A stretch of DNA of 64,000 nt from Acidobacteriota bacterium (GTDB lineage Bacteria > Acidobacteriota > Polarisedimenticolia > Polarisedimenticolales > Polarisedimenticolaceae), in assembly GCA_029861955.1 (NCBI GenBank), contig JAOTYK010000002.1:1-64000 (forward strand). Reading direction: 5' to 3'. This document shows, one piece after another, positions 55,836-64,000 of the stretch. The notes beneath the pieces were generated by a model. The model searched no databases. It saw only the letters and a list, made by a program, of their open reading frames with translations, and had not been told where the DNA came from. The translations under genes and the position numbers were made by a program. Within the stretch, counting starts at the first letter, position 1. Every line of letters starts with the position of its first letter.

Positions 55836-56258
55836 ATGTCTGAACGCAAGAAACTGATCGAACGATTGAACGACGCGCTTGGGTGGGAGATGCGTGCGAT
55901 GACGATGTACGCCCACTACGCTGCGTACGTCCGCGGAATCTACCGGCTGCAATTGAAGCCGTTCTTTGACAGTGAGGCCACCGAATCGCTCACTCACAGC
56001 AACATCGTTCGTGGCGCTATCGTCAAGCTTGGCGGGGTTGCACGCACCGACGCCGATACGACAGAGATCATCCACACCGATGACTATCAGATCATGTTGA
56101 GCGAAGCGATGAAGACCGAGGTCCATGCCGCCAAGAGCTATCGTGAAATCCTCGATGGTGGCGGACTGGATTCAGAGCTGTCCGACCAGGTCGAGCAGAT
56201 CTTCTTCGCAGAGTCCCGTTCCGTCGAGGAGATCCACCTCCTCGGGATCGACGCCTAG
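55836..56258 (+). CDS. Ferritin-like diiron protein, bacterioferritin-type (140 aa)
   Basis: Four-helix ferritin-like domain. Putative metal ligands: Glu in LGWEMRAMTMYAHYA (helix A), Glu/His in SEATESLTHSNIV (helix B), Glu/His in KTEVHAAKSY (helix C) and Glu/His in ESRSVEEIHLLG (helix D). The length matches small bacterioferritin/DUF892-like stand-alone proteins; no heme Met can be assigned with confidence. Iron storage or peroxide protection is likely, in keeping with its DNA-repair neighbour ogt. GGAG precedes the ATG. Confidence 0.85.
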   Translation: MSERKKLIERLNDALGWEMRAMTMYAHYAAYVRGIYRLQLKPFFDSEATESLTHSNIVRGAIVKLGGVARTDADTTEIIHTDDYQIMLSEAMKTEVHAAKSYREILDGGGLDSELSDQVEQIFFAESRSVEEIHLLGIDA

Positions 56259-56268
56259 ATCGTCGGGG

Positions 56269-57003
56269 TCAATCTTGCAGCGATGGGTCGGTAAACGTCG
56301 TGCGGTCCAGCGTCTGGTGGACCGCAATCGCCCAGTCCTTGTCCTGGCCGTGTGACGTCGCCAGGAGGATCTTTCCGAATCGTTTCCAGTCTGCCCACGG
56401 TAGCGTGAAGCGCGGCTCCTCGTCGGCCGCGTCGGCATAGAATGACCAGGCCTCGATTAGACCGCTCACCTTGCCGATGAAGAGGTCGTAGCGATTCTGC
56501 GGTGTGACACCGATACCGTCGCCGAACGTCATCGTGACGACATCGGCCTCGGTCCCGTCTTCCATGACGCGCTCGCCGAGGTAGGCGAGCGAGACCCCCG
56601 GGTCGAGAAGCTTGTAGGGCATCACCATCCAGTACGAGTCGTTGACCCAGACCTCGTAGCCTTGTTGTAACGCCGCGTCGAGTTCCTCGCCTTCCGGAAG
56701 TAACTCCCCATTCTTGAAGACCTGCCCTTTCCTGGAGTTGATGTTCATCAGGAACAGGTACTCCTGATCCTCGAACGTCGCCTCGATACGCACGTCTCCA
56801 CTGTAGCGATCCCAGTGGTGGGTTCGACCACCGAAGAAATCCCACTGCAGGAAGCGTGTCGTCTCCCACGCCTCTTGCCCACCCATCTTCTCCATGACGG
56901 AATTCGCGAGCGCAAGCGATCGCTCGTCGCGTTCCTCGGCGATCGTGACCTGTGTGAGGGCGGCCACCAGAAGAATCCATCCGGCTACACGGAGTCTGCG
57001 CAT
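56269..57003 (-). CDS. Secreted protein, LolA/outer-membrane lipoprotein-sorting-like (244 aa)
   Basis: ATG 57003 (AGGAG at 8 nt) begins a signal peptide (RVAGWILLVAALTQVTIAEE). The mature part is beta-rich with LANSVMEKMGGQEAWETTRFLQW, NSRKGQVFKNGELL, GYEVWVNDSYWMVMPYKLLDPG and YDLFIGKVSGLIEAWSFYAD. The layout resembles LolA/LolB-like half-barrels found in many secreted proteins of unknown role; this is a fold guess only. It lies 30 nt downstream of tpiA on the same strand and could be the last gene of the mdh-pgk-tpiA transcript. No biochemical link to glycolysis is apparent. Confidence 0.75.
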   Translation of the reverse strand: MRRLRVAGWILLVAALTQVTIAEERDERSLALANSVMEKMGGQEAWETTRFLQWDFFGGRTHHWDRYSGDVRIEATFEDQEYLFLMNINSRKGQVFKNGELLPEGEELDAALQQGYEVWVNDSYWMVMPYKLLDPGVSLAYLGERVMEDGTEADVVTMTFGDGIGVTPQNRYDLFIGKVSGLIEAWSFYADAADEEPRFTLPWADWKRFGKILLATSHGQDKDWAIAVHQTLDRTTFTDPSLQD

Positions 57004-57033
57004 TCGATCTCTCCTGCGGTTGTTCGTCACGGA

Positions 57034-57810
57034 CTATCGGGAAGCCGAAGCGGCCCGAACGATTGGCACAAAGCTGTCGATGGCCAACGAGGCTCCCCCG
57101 ATCAGTCCACCGTCGATGTCTTCCATTGCAAATAACGCGTCCGCATTCTCTGCGTTGACGCTACCGCCATACAGGATGCGAATCGCCGCGGCGGCATCGC
57201 CCCCCAGGCTATCGCCAAGCTGTTGACGAATGCCGGCGTGCACGCTCTGTGCCTGCTGAGGAGTTGCCGTACGACCGGTCCCGATCGCCCAGACCGGCTC
57301 GTACGCGATGACCAGGTTCTCCGGCGTGAGATTCCCCAGGGTCAGTGCGCCGGACAACTGAGTGGACACGATCTCGGACGTTCGGTCGGCCTCACGCTGT
57401 TCTAGGGTTTCACCGACGCAGAGAATCGTGATCAGGCCTCCGTCGCGACATGCCGCAACCTTGGCCGCGACGATCTCGTCATCCTCGCCAAACACATGAC
57501 GCCGCTCGCTATGACCGACGATCACGTAGCGACAGCCGACCGCTTTCAACATCGGAACGGAGACCTCACCGGTGAACGCGCCGCGTTCAGACCAGTGGCA
57601 ATTCTGGGAACCGACGATAATTTTGCTGTCACGAACCGCCGCAACGATTTCCGTCAGCGCCGTGAACGGCGGACAGATGAGGACCTCGACGTCGTCTATG
57701 CCCGAGACCTCACGCATGATGGAGGTCCCCAACTCGACGGCCTCTTGCCCGAGGCCGTGCATCTTCCAGTTACCAGCGACCAGGGGTCGGCGCAGTTGCG
57801 ATCTATCCAT
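57034..57810 (-). CDS. tpiA: Triosephosphate isomerase (258 aa)
   Basis: Interconverts dihydroxyacetone phosphate and glyceraldehyde-3-phosphate, cytosolic. Catalytic residues visible: Lys in GNWKMHG, His in [14 protein letters not shown], Glu in [16 protein letters not shown]; phosphate loop [12 protein letters not shown] and GGLIGGASL. Length typical. ATG 57810 lies inside the 3' end of pgk (8-nt overlap), implying translational coupling. Confidence 0.98.
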   Translation of the reverse strand: MDRSQLRRPLVAGNWKMHGLGQEAVELGTSIMREVSGIDDVEVLICPPFTALTEIVAAVRDSKIIVGSQNCHWSERGAFTGEVSVPMLKAVGCRYVIVGHSERRHVFGEDDEIVAAKVAACRDGGLITILCVGETLEQREADRTSEIVSTQLSGALTLGNLTPENLVIAYEPVWAIGTGRTATPQQAQSVHAGIRQQLGDSLGGDAAAAIRILYGGSVNAENADALFAMEDIDGGLIGGASLAIDSFVPIVRAASASR

Positions 57811-59002
57811 CGGTGAGGACCTCGACTCCGGGAAGAGGCTTCCCCTCGAGCAGTTCGAGGCTTGCACCACCACCGGTAGAGATATGAGAGAACTTATCGG
57901 AAAACCCGGATCGCTTCGCTGCGGAGGCCGAGTCGCCGCCCCCGATGATCGAGACGGCATCGCTCTCGGCGACCGCCCGCGCGACATCCATCGTACCGGC
58001 GGCAAACGGATCCCACTCAAAGACGCCCATCGGACCATTCCAGACGACGGTCTGGGCGCCGCCAATTCTTGCGGCGAATGCCTCTCTAGTTCGGGGCCCG
58101 ATGTCCAACCCCATCCAGCCCGCCTCGATCTCGGCGCCCTCGGTGACCCGGGTCTCCGTGTCGCGTTCGAACTGGCGACCACAAACGTGGTCCTGAGGGA
58201 GATCCACCTGCACGCCCGCTTCGGTGGCCGCGGCCAAAATCTCACGGGCGATCGTCACCTTGTCCTCTTCGACCCTTGAATCTCCAACCGCGACTCCTTT
58301 GGCCGCCAGGAACGTGTAGGCCATGGCACCCCCGATCAGAAGGCCGTCGACTTTTTCGACGAGTCTCTGCAGGACCACGATCTTGTCGCTGACTTTCGCG
58401 CCTCCAAGGATTGCAACGAAGGGACGTCCGGGGTTGTCGAGTACAGCTTTGAAGTAGTTCAACTCTCGCGCCATCAGGAAGCCGGCAGCGCGATGATCGA
58501 ACCGCTTGGCGACCGCCACCATCGATGCGTGGGCTCGATGGGCGGTTCCGAACGCGTCGTTCACATAGGTGTCGCCCAGCGCTGCCAGCGCCGGGGCGAA
58601 ATCCGGTTCCCGGTCGGGCTTCTCCTCGCCGGGGTGAAATCGCAAGTTCTCGAGAAGCAAGACCTGCCCGGGGACGAGCCCGTCGGCCAATCGCTGGGTC
58701 TCGGGACCCACGGCATCCGTCGCAAAATCGATCTCTTGATCGAGATGGGACGCCAGACAGTCGACGACCGGCCGGAGGCTGTACTCCGGACACACCTTCC
58801 CCTTCGGCCGCCCGAGGTGGGACATCAAGATGACGGAAGCGCCGGCATCGAGGGCATGGCGGATCGTCGGGAGCGCTGCGACCACACGGTTGTCGTTGTC
58901 AATCTTCCCGTCGACCAACGGAACATTGAAATCGACCCGCATCAGGACGCGTTTCCCGGAGAGATTGACGCGATCGATGGTTAGCTTCCCGTTTTCTTCC
59001 AC
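57803..59002 (-). CDS. pgk: Phosphoglycerate kinase (399 aa)
   Basis: Transfers phosphate from 1,3-bisphosphoglycerate to ADP. Hallmarks: [71 protein letters not shown] and [11 protein letters not shown] near the C-terminus. Length typical. The start codon is GTG at 59002, 7 nt after the mdh stop, with no strong SD, so expression probably relies on coupling to mdh. It overlaps tpiA by 8 nt. Confidence 0.98.
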   Translation of the reverse strand: MEENGKLTIDRVNLSGKRVLMRVDFNVPLVDGKIDNDNRVVAALPTIRHALDAGASVILMSHLGRPKGKVCPEYSLRPVVDCLASHLDQEIDFATDAVGPETQRLADGLVPGQVLLLENLRFHPGEEKPDREPDFAPALAALGDTYVNDAFGTAHRAHASMVAVAKRFDHRAAGFLMARELNYFKAVLDNPGRPFVAILGGAKVSDKIVVLQRLVEKVDGLLIGGAMAYTFLAAKGVAVGDSRVEEDKVTIAREILAAATEAGVQVDLPQDHVCGRQFERDTETRVTEGAEIEAGWMGLDIGPRTREAFAARIGGAQTVVWNGPMGVFEWDPFAAGTMDVARAVAESDAVSIIGGGDSASAAKRSGFSDKFSHISTGGGASLELLEGKPLPGVEVLTDG

Positions 59003-59009
59003 GACGAGA

Positions 59010-60017
59010 CTACTTCAGGTTCGGGTTGACTTCGGACCAGCGGTCGAGGGACGGCAGCATGCCCATCTCGATCACTTCATCGCGAAGTTTGCATAGATGT
59101 TGGTACGAGGCCCGCAACTCGCTGAGTTCGCTCTCGGACCCAGTCGGCATCTCCCACTGGACACCGTTGCGGTCGAGTCGAGTCTCCATGGCCATCATGA
59201 TGTTCTCGAAACCGTGCTCGGCGGAATTCACGAAAGCTCCGGACGGCCACTCGTATCCCCCGCCCGCCATCACGGCCTGGACCATTCGAACAGCCTGATG
59301 CGCCGGCGACTGGAACGAACTCCTGCCACGCAGTTCAATGATCTTCTTCCCACCCTGCTTGACGTGCTGTGTAATCTCTGCCCATGCCTCATCGGTCAAT
59401 CGATCCGTGCCGATCAAGTCGGTCAACGGGGTCCCCGAGACCTTTGCAGTGCTGGCGAACACGGCCATCGTCTCTCCGTGCCCACCGTATGTGCGACAGC
59501 CACTCACCTCGTCCTGTGGCACGTCGAAGTGTTGACTGAGGGCGGTCTGCAATCGGGTGCTGTCCAGAGCCGCAAGAGTCGCGATTCTGGCCGGCGCCAG
59601 CCCCGAGTGGACGAGGGCTGCAAGCCCGGTGATGTCTGCGGGATTGAAAATGATGACGCCGAACTGCAACTCCGGACAGTACTCGCGAATGTCCTTTCCG
59701 AGTTGAGCGGCGATCTCGGCGTTGCCGCGAAGGAGATCCTCGCGGGTCATCCCTTCCTTGCGCGGGGCGCCGCCGGACGAGATCAGATAACTCGCGCCGT
59801 CAAGCGCGCGTCCGATGTCCGATGTCCACTCGATGCGAGCCCCGGGAAACGCACAGTGGTGAATCTCCTCGGCCGCTCCCTGATTTCCCTTGTCGAAGGG
59901 ATCGAACATCGTCACGTTAGGAGTCAAACTCAGCGTCAACGCGGCCTGGACCATGTTTGACCCGATGGCTCCGGCGGAGCCGAGGATCACCAACTTATCG
60001 TCAGTCAGATAACTCAT
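59010..60017 (-). CDS. mdh: Malate dehydrogenase, Bacteroidota-like type (335 aa)
   Basis: NAD-dependent oxidation of malate to oxaloacetate. Nucleotide loop [12 protein letters not shown], substrate Arg in [23 protein letters not shown], Asp/Arg in LDSTRLQ, catalytic His in [28 protein letters not shown] and the FNPADI/GGHGE strings resemble, from memory, the divergent malate dehydrogenases of Bacteroidota rather than the common proteobacterial or firmicute forms. Start at ATG 60017 with AGGGGAAAG; the open frame upstream to 60281 is not coding. First gene of an mdh-pgk-tpiA operon. Confidence 0.93.
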   Translation of the reverse strand: MSYLTDDKLVILGSAGAIGSNMVQAALTLSLTPNVTMFDPFDKGNQGAAEEIHHCAFPGARIEWTSDIGRALDGASYLISSGGAPRKEGMTREDLLRGNAEIAAQLGKDIREYCPELQFGVIIFNPADITGLAALVHSGLAPARIATLAALDSTRLQTALSQHFDVPQDEVSGCRTYGGHGETMAVFASTAKVSGTPLTDLIGTDRLTDEAWAEITQHVKQGGKKIIELRGRSSFQSPAHQAVRMVQAVMAGGGYEWPSGAFVNSAEHGFENIMMAMETRLDRNGVQWEMPTGSESELSELRASYQHLCKLRDEVIEMGMLPSLDRWSEVNPNLK

Positions 60018-60122
60018 GATTGCTTTCCCCTTGCCGTTGGATAATCGAAGGCTAGCACGTTCGGCTGCGGGTCGTCGACGCGGCTGTGGTAGCCTTTTCG
60101 GACCCGGAAAGAGGGCCCCGAT

Positions 60123-60512
60123 ATGAACGAGTCTTCGGCAACGACGGAAGAGATTCGAGTCCACGTGCGATCGGAATATTCTGCCGAACATTCCCGGCCG
60201 GGGGCGTCGCGGTGGTTCTTCCTGTATCACATCACGATCGAGAACCAGGGCGTCCAGACCGTCCAACTCCTTTCTCGCCACTGGATCATCACCGACGGTG
60301 ACGGCTCAACCGAAGAGGTCCAGGGGCCCGGGGTCGTTGGCGAGCAACCGGTACTCGCCCCCGGCGAGTCCTTCGAGTACACCTCGGGCTGCCCACTCTC
60401 GATACCCTTCGGGACGATGCACGGCAGCTACGAGATGCGCGAAGAAGGTGGCCGGGAGTTTCGGGTCGAGATTGCCCCGTTCGCCCTCAGCGAGCCGCAC
60501 GCCATCAACTGA
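60123..60512 (+). CDS. apaG: ApaG-family protein (129 aa)
   Basis: A single ApaG/DUF525 Ig-like beta-sandwich domain: IRVHVRSEYSAEHSRPG, WFFLYHITIENQGVQTVQLLSRHWIITDG, VQGPGVVGEQPVLAPGESFEYTSGCPL and GTMHGSYEM. The length is normal for stand-alone ApaG. Related proteins have been linked to pyrophosphate/cation binding and, in eukaryotes, the domain occurs in F-box proteins; the bacterial role is unclear. Divergent from mdh across a 105-nt gap and followed by an intrinsic terminator. Confidence 0.95.
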   Translation: MNESSATTEEIRVHVRSEYSAEHSRPGASRWFFLYHITIENQGVQTVQLLSRHWIITDGDGSTEEVQGPGVVGEQPVLAPGESFEYTSGCPLSIPFGTMHGSYEMREEGGREFRVEIAPFALSEPHAIN

Positions 60513-60532
60513 ACCGGGATCGGTCGATGAAC

Positions 60533-60564
60533 CCCCGAAAAGGGTCCTTTTTGGGGTGGTTTTT
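60533..60564 (+). terminator. Rho-independent terminator after apaG
   Basis: CCCCGAAAAGG/CCTTTTTGGGG (60533-60543 with 60546-60556) pairs over 11 positions with one G-T wobble; the innermost pairs must open for a loop. It is followed by TGG and TTTTT (60560-60564). Confidence 0.7.
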
Positions 60565-60638
60565 CAGGCCGACGGCCGGACCCATGACGGAATCGTGCCC
60601 CTGGCGACCCAAGGCGAATCTGCCGTGGGCCGGTTTCA

Positions 60639-60667
60639 TTTGCCGCATTTGAATCTGACGGTATTAT
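60639..60667 (+). promoter_or_regulatory. Possible promoter of TlpA-like gene
   Basis: TTTGCC (60639-60644), a 17-nt spacer, then TATTAT (60662-60667); +1 near 60674, 50 nt before the ATG, which is preceded by TTTGGAGG. The -35 is weak. The rest of the 60513-60723 gap shows nothing else beyond the apaG terminator. Confidence 0.35.
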
Positions 60668-60723
60668 CAGTGTTCAGGCATTCGTCAAATTCGAATCCAG
60701 TTCAGTGTCTATTTGGAGGCTCC

Positions 60724-61512
60724 ATGCGCCGTTCGAGCATCTTGTTAACCGTTTGCGTTCTGGCCCTGCTGGCCCTCGGGGTCTCGTCTACGACGTTTGC
60801 CCAGGAGGGTGATCGGGTCGCGGAACTCGAGAGTAAGGTCGCAACTCTTGAGAAGCGCCTTGCCAACCTCGAGGCCCAGACCAACACCCGTATCAGTCAA
60901 TTGACTCGTCAGATTCAGTCCGCGGGCCAGGCGAAAGTCAATCCCCTGGAAGGCGAAGCCGAGCAGGCGTTTGCCGCGATTTCCAAGACCGTCCTCGCCG
61001 GCGATCTGGAGAGCGCCAAAACACAGATGGGCGCGTTCATGAAGAAGTACTCTTCGACAAACGCAGCCAAGCGCGCTCGTACCATGAATGAGGAGTTGCA
61101 GGTCGTCGGCAAGGCGACGCCTGCGGATTGGGGCATCACAAAGTGGTTCCAGGGCGAGAGCGAAATCGACCTGAGCAGTGACAAACCTACGCTACTCGTC
61201 TTCTGGGAGACCTGGTGTCCGCATTGCCAACGCGAAGTCCCAAAACTTGAAGCGCTTTACGGAAAGTTCAAGAATGAGGGTCTCCAGGTCGTTGGACTGA
61301 CGAAGGTGACGCGCTCTGCCACCGATGACAAGGTTTCGGCGTTCATCACCGACCAGAAGCTCAGCTACCCCGTTGCCAAGGAAGACGGAAAAGCGACCGG
61401 CCACTTCAACGTTCGCGGTGTGCCGGCTGCGGCCGTCGTGAAGGACGGAAAGGTCGTCTGGCGCGGCCACCCGGCGCGTCTCTCCGAAGACATGCTGAAG
61501 GGCTGGCTGTAG
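60724..61512 (+). CDS. Secreted TlpA-like thioredoxin with coiled-coil N-terminus (262 aa)
   Basis: Signal peptide (LLTVCVLALLALGVSSTTFAQ), then a coiled coil (RVAELESKVATLEKRLANLEAQ, ~28-60), a helical stretch (~65-120) and a thioredoxin-fold domain (~135-262) with the redox motif WCPHC in LLVFWETWCPHCQREVPKLEAL and cis-Pro in VRGVPAAAVV. TlpA/ResA-type proteins reduce disulfides in the periplasm, for example during cytochrome maturation; partner unknown here. The coiled coil suggests oligomers, an unusual addition. Ends in a strong terminator. Confidence 0.92.
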   Translation: MRRSSILLTVCVLALLALGVSSTTFAQEGDRVAELESKVATLEKRLANLEAQTNTRISQLTRQIQSAGQAKVNPLEGEAEQAFAAISKTVLAGDLESAKTQMGAFMKKYSSTNAAKRARTMNEELQVVGKATPADWGITKWFQGESEIDLSSDKPTLLVFWETWCPHCQREVPKLEALYGKFKNEGLQVVGLTKVTRSATDDKVSAFITDQKLSYPVAKEDGKATGHFNVRGVPAAAVVKDGKVVWRGHPARLSEDMLKGWL

Positions 61513-61537
61513 TTTCTCGCTCTAACGTTAAAGTCCG

Positions 61538-61571
61538 AAACGGCGCGGGGAAACCCGCGCCGTTTTCTTTT
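61538..61571 (+). terminator. Rho-independent terminator of TlpA-like gene
   Basis: CGGCGCGGG (61541-61549), GAAA tetraloop, CCCGCGCCG (61554-61562), with AAA/TTT extending the stem, followed by TTTTCTTTT. A very stable GNRA-capped hairpin. Confidence 0.93.
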
Positions 61572-61597
61572 CCGCGTCCTGATAAGATCGCTTCGCG

Positions 61598-62578
61598 ATG
61601 CAGCCCCCCGCGGACTCCACCTCGATTGACCGTAGCCTGCGACTCTTCGGGCTCGGAGTGGTTTGCGTGTTGATCGGGATCGGAGCAATCGGGCTCGCCG
61701 TCATCGTCGCGGTTCCGATGTTCCAGGGGGACGGGGCTGCCACCGTCGGCTCCGGTCAGGCGGCAGGGATGGGTGCCTCCCTCTACGCAGGGGTCGGCAT
61801 CGGGCTGATCGTGTTGGGCATCGGGTCGATTCGGCTGCGGCGATGGGTTCCACCAGTCATGAGGACCGTCGCCTGGACCTGGTTACTGACCGGGATTGTT
61901 GCGCTCGTGCTGACGGCAATGCTCCTGGATGATCTGCTCGCCATCGCGTCATCCCAGATCGAACAGGACATCGAACAGGCCGCAGATCTTGCCCGTAAGT
62001 TCGTGCTGCTGATCGTCGCCGCATTCGGTGTCGTCGTTCCAGGAATCCTGGCCTGGGGATATCACGGGGCCGATGTGCGAGCGACGGTACGAAGACACGA
62101 CACCCGGCCATCGTGGACCGATCGCTGTCCGGAGAGGATACTGCCACTGGCGATCGGGTGGTTCCTTCTGGCGGTCGTTAGTATCCCCACGCTCGGGCGA
62201 CCCGCCGTTCCGTGGTTCGGACGCTATCTCGCCACGAATGCCGGTCGCGGTGTGACGCTGGCCGGAATCGTCGTCGCCGTCGCCCTGGCTGTTCTCTGCT
62301 ATCGGCAAAAGCCGCTGGGATGGTGGGGTTCGCAGTTGACCCTTCTACTCGCGGGCGTCTCGACTCTGTGGACCATCGTGGCTCGCCCAGTCTCCGAGAT
62401 GTACAAGGCGCTGGGTTACCCGGAGAGCGTCATCCCGATCCTGTCGGGATCTCATGCGACGACCCAGGGGCTGGCCGTCGCGACGGTGGCCCTGACCGTC
62501 GCGGGCGTTGGCTACCTCTGGTGGATCCGCAAAGCCTTCAGACCCCATTCAGACGTATCCCCCGTCCTGCATCAGTAG
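61598..62578 (+). CDS. Polytopic membrane protein of unknown function (326 aa)
   Basis: About eight hydrophobic segments (e.g. LFGLGVVCVLIGIGAIGLAVIVAV, LYAGVGIGLIVLGIGSI, TWLLTGIVALVLTAMLL, FVLLIVAAFGVVVPGILAWGY, GVTLAGIVVAVALAVLCY) with short loops; inner-membrane location. No transporter or enzyme motif recognised. No SD precedes ATG 61598; TAAGAT lies 9 nt upstream, so the transcript may be leaderless. The 3' end overlaps the convergent M29-like gene by 30 nt. Confidence 0.8.
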   Translation: MQPPADSTSIDRSLRLFGLGVVCVLIGIGAIGLAVIVAVPMFQGDGAATVGSGQAAGMGASLYAGVGIGLIVLGIGSIRLRRWVPPVMRTVAWTWLLTGIVALVLTAMLLDDLLAIASSQIEQDIEQAADLARKFVLLIVAAFGVVVPGILAWGYHGADVRATVRRHDTRPSWTDRCPERILPLAIGWFLLAVVSIPTLGRPAVPWFGRYLATNAGRGVTLAGIVVAVALAVLCYRQKPLGWWGSQLTLLLAGVSTLWTIVARPVSEMYKALGYPESVIPILSGSHATTQGLAVATVALTVAGVGYLWWIRKAFRPHSDVSPVLHQ

Positions 62579-63673
62579 GTCCTCGAGGATTCGTTCGACC
62601 GTCGGGTCTTCGCGGGAGAGTGTCACCCGTCGAACCCGCACTCGCGGCTGGAGTTCCGGAAGATAGACCCGGTCGATATGAACGACCTTGTCGGGCGCGG
62701 AGAAACTCTCCACACCCGTCGCCCCACCGAAATGGTCACTACGACCAAGCGCGAGATGCAGCCCCAGTTTCTCATCGAGGAGAATCTCCCCGATGGGTTG
62801 GATCCCGTAGTCCCCGAGAACCCCAAGACCGAGCTCTGCGAGATTACGGTAACCCGGTTCGGCATCGAGATGACGCCTCTCGGCTGCGGCCACGGGTCCG
62901 TCACCGACGACCTCGACGACCTGATTGCGTTCGAAACGGTAGTAGATCAACTCACCGTCGAGCTCCAGAGGCATCGTTCCGGTCGTTCGAGAACAATCGC
63001 CGTCACGCTCTCCTTCGTAAGGCACGATATACGTCTCGCCGGATGGAAGATTGCCCGCGATCCCCGCCTGGACCAGACGCCCGCTGCTCGATGTCGCTTC
63101 ACGGTGCCGAAGATCGAGACACAGGGTGTGATGAGTGCCTTCGACCTCGAAGATCAATTCAGCGGCATCGGCGACATCCAACCGAGCCTTGAGCGCTGCG
63201 CATCGTTGATCGATCTCGACGAAGTCCAGACGCAGCGCCGGGATCATGGCTTCACTGAATCCCGGCATCGTTGCCGCGCGAAACCCGAAACGACGTGCCG
63301 CCAACTTCATCGGTGCAGTCGCCGAAAACTCGGTCATGGCAATGAAAAGGGAGTGTGTCTTGAAAATCGTCTCGAACGACTCGCTCGGTCCGTCTTGTCC
63401 CTCTGAATCCGATCGGCGGGCGCTCTCCGGAAGATCCGCGTTGTTGCCGCGGACGTTCGGGAAACGAAATAGCGATACCGGCCCGAGTGACCGCTCCCGG
63501 GCCACCACCTTCAATTCGCGGTGCCATTCATCGGCCAGCTCTCGTCGTCGCCTCCACGCGGGATGGTCGGGTCTCGCCTCATCCGGCAGGTCCACCAGTA
63601 GCGCGATGCCATGATCTGATTCTTGCGGTGCAAACACCGTGTCTAGCAGGCGTCCCAGTTCAGCGGAATTCAC
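62549..63673 (-). CDS. M29-like metallo-aminopeptidase (374 aa)
   Basis: GTG 63673 follows GGAGGAGGG at 6 nt. The C-terminal half matches the M29 (aminopeptidase T/AmpS) layout: AGIAGNLPSGETYIVPYEGE, RNLAELGLGVL, GEILLDEKLGLHLALGRSDHFGG and VVHIDRVYL (His-x-Asp), which supply the usual Glu/His/Asp metal ligands. The N-terminal half (DHGIALLVDLPDE, FIAMTEFSATAPMKLAA, MPGFSEAMIPALRLDF) is the family's alpha/beta domain. Related peptidase-like proteins also serve in natural-product clusters, but none is seen here. Cytosolic. Confidence 0.8.
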   Translation of the reverse strand: MNSAELGRLLDTVFAPQESDHGIALLVDLPDEARPDHPAWRRRRELADEWHRELKVVARERSLGPVSLFRFPNVRGNNADLPESARRSDSEGQDGPSESFETIFKTHSLFIAMTEFSATAPMKLAARRFGFRAATMPGFSEAMIPALRLDFVEIDQRCAALKARLDVADAAELIFEVEGTHHTLCLDLRHREATSSSGRLVQAGIAGNLPSGETYIVPYEGERDGDCSRTTGTMPLELDGELIYYRFERNQVVEVVGDGPVAAAERRHLDAEPGYRNLAELGLGVLGDYGIQPIGEILLDEKLGLHLALGRSDHFGGATGVESFSAPDKVVHIDRVYLPELQPRVRVRRVTLSREDPTVERILEDLLMQDGGYV

Positions 63674-63728
63674 GTCAACCCTCCTCCTCGCCGTGCGTTC
63701 GCAGCACCGTCGCGTGCCGGTTTGGGAG

Positions 63729-63734
63729 TATAAT
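63729..63734 (+). promoter_or_regulatory. -10 box upstream of the partial gene at 63769
   Basis: Perfect TATAAT 34 nt before the GTG at 63769; no convincing -35. The predicted leader carries GAGCGGGGGTA as SD. It lies in the divergent gap with the M29-like gene. Confidence 0.45.
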
Positions 63735-63768
63735 CGCATAAACGTCGGTCTGGAGCGGGGGTAACTCG

Positions 63769-64000
63769 GTGTCCACAAATCAGGCATTGACCCTCCCCGC
63801 AAGGCTCTTCAGTCGGGCGGTCATCATCGCCGGGATTGTCAGCGGCGCGTGGCAGATCGCACACGTCGATCCTCTCGGGGGGCACTGGACCGCCGTCCTC
63901 ATTCTTGGTGGCCTGGGCGCGTTGGCACCGCTGACCACGGTGCGGTACGTCAGTAAGTTGCCTACCGGGATCGCCCACCAGGTTTCGAGCACTTTCATCT
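63769..64000 (+). CDS. Membrane protein, 5' part only (runs off window)
   Basis: The frame from GTG 63769 is open to the window end (~77 residues): VSTNQALTLPARLFSRAVII, then hydrophobic AGIVSGAWQIAHVD and TAVLILGGLGALAPLTTV, i.e. at least two membrane segments. This could be the N-terminal sensor of a signalling protein or a plain membrane protein; too little is visible to decide. SD-like GCGGGGGTA and a TATAAT upstream support it as a real gene. Confidence 0.65.
   Translation, partial: MSTNQALTLPARLFSRAVIIAGIVSGAWQIAHVDPLGGHWTAVLILGGLGALAPLTTVRYVSKLPTGIAHQVSSTFI

Noticed and set aside
57811-58245. N-terminal extension of TpiA to 403 residues
   Set aside because: It overlaps pgk in another frame; the TIM fold begins at [17 protein letters not shown].
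60018-60281. N-terminal extension of malate dehydrogenase
   Set aside because: The extension overlaps the divergent apaG gene and is low-complexity; ATG 60017 has a strong SD and the family N-terminus MSYLTD.
60298-60723. Extension of the TlpA-like ORF back into apaG
   Set aside because: It crosses the apaG terminator and lies out of frame over apaG; ATG 60724 has GGAGG and a signal peptide.

Overview
The window is G+C-rich bacterial chromosome, densely packed with no phage, insertion sequence, CRISPR array, tRNA or rRNA that I could find. Long secreted calcium-binding (thrombospondin type 3) proteins, CRTAC1-type TPR/FG-GAP lipoproteins, an egtB-egtD pair, a VIT-VWA/sortase pair, a GT39-TPR fusion and many lipoproteins suggest a diderm, probably Acidobacteriota (inference; no 16S or other marker gene is present to settle it). 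No gene-free stretch exceeds 300 bases; the longest (50252-50478 and 60513-60723) hold promoters, an inverted repeat and a terminator.

Layout. (1) 1-17.5 kb: three consecutive giant secreted paralogues. The two complete ones combine a beta-helix, an Ig/FN3-like module, two thrombospondin-3 arrays, three copies of a beta-sandwich domain and a C-terminal Ig-like module. The first is cut by the window edge and has a shorter C-terminus. Two small secreted proteins follow, one also with TSP3-like loops. (2) 17.5-20.6 kb: a histidine kinase, an OmpR-type regulator and a HTH-receiver protein. (3) 20.6-23.3 kb: an ArsR-methyltransferase fusion (SahR-like) and ahcY, with a promoter, an operator overlapping the start codon and a strong terminator. 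(4) 23.3-32.3 kb: the PPi-phosphofructokinase/SUI1/DJ-1 lipoprotein operon, then an M42 peptidase, a CRTAC1-like lipoprotein and a D-aminoacylase-like lipoprotein. (5) 32.2-39.6 kb: a sugar aminotransferase and NeuC/LegG-like epimerase pair, a YfcC-type transporter, a SUFU-like protein, DUF1499, a degenerate zinc-protease-like protein and a MATE pump. (6) 39.6-50.3 kb: egtB-egtD, a PD40 lipoprotein, GT39-TPR, MOSC, a class V aminotransferase, a secreted unknown and an M28-PDZ-PDZ peptidase. (7) 50.3-55.3 kb: a VIT-VWA sortase-target protein and its sortase under a sigma-54-like promoter, convergent with a 701-residue secreted unknown. (8) 55.3-64 kb: ogt, a ferritin-like protein, an mdh-pgk-tpiA operon, apaG, a TlpA-like protein, a membrane protein, an M29-like peptidase and a partial membrane protein.

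Two window-wide patterns stand out. Ten of eleven convergent gene pairs end within 10 nt of each other or overlap, with no room for intrinsic terminators. Several genes without a Shine-Dalgarno carry a TAnnnT -10 box 6-9 nt before the start codon, which suggests leaderless transcripts.

The best candidates for something undescribed are the triplet of giant calcium-binding proteins with their repeated [18 protein letters not shown] domain, and the sortase system with its variant LPQGG sorting signal and unknown convergent partner.
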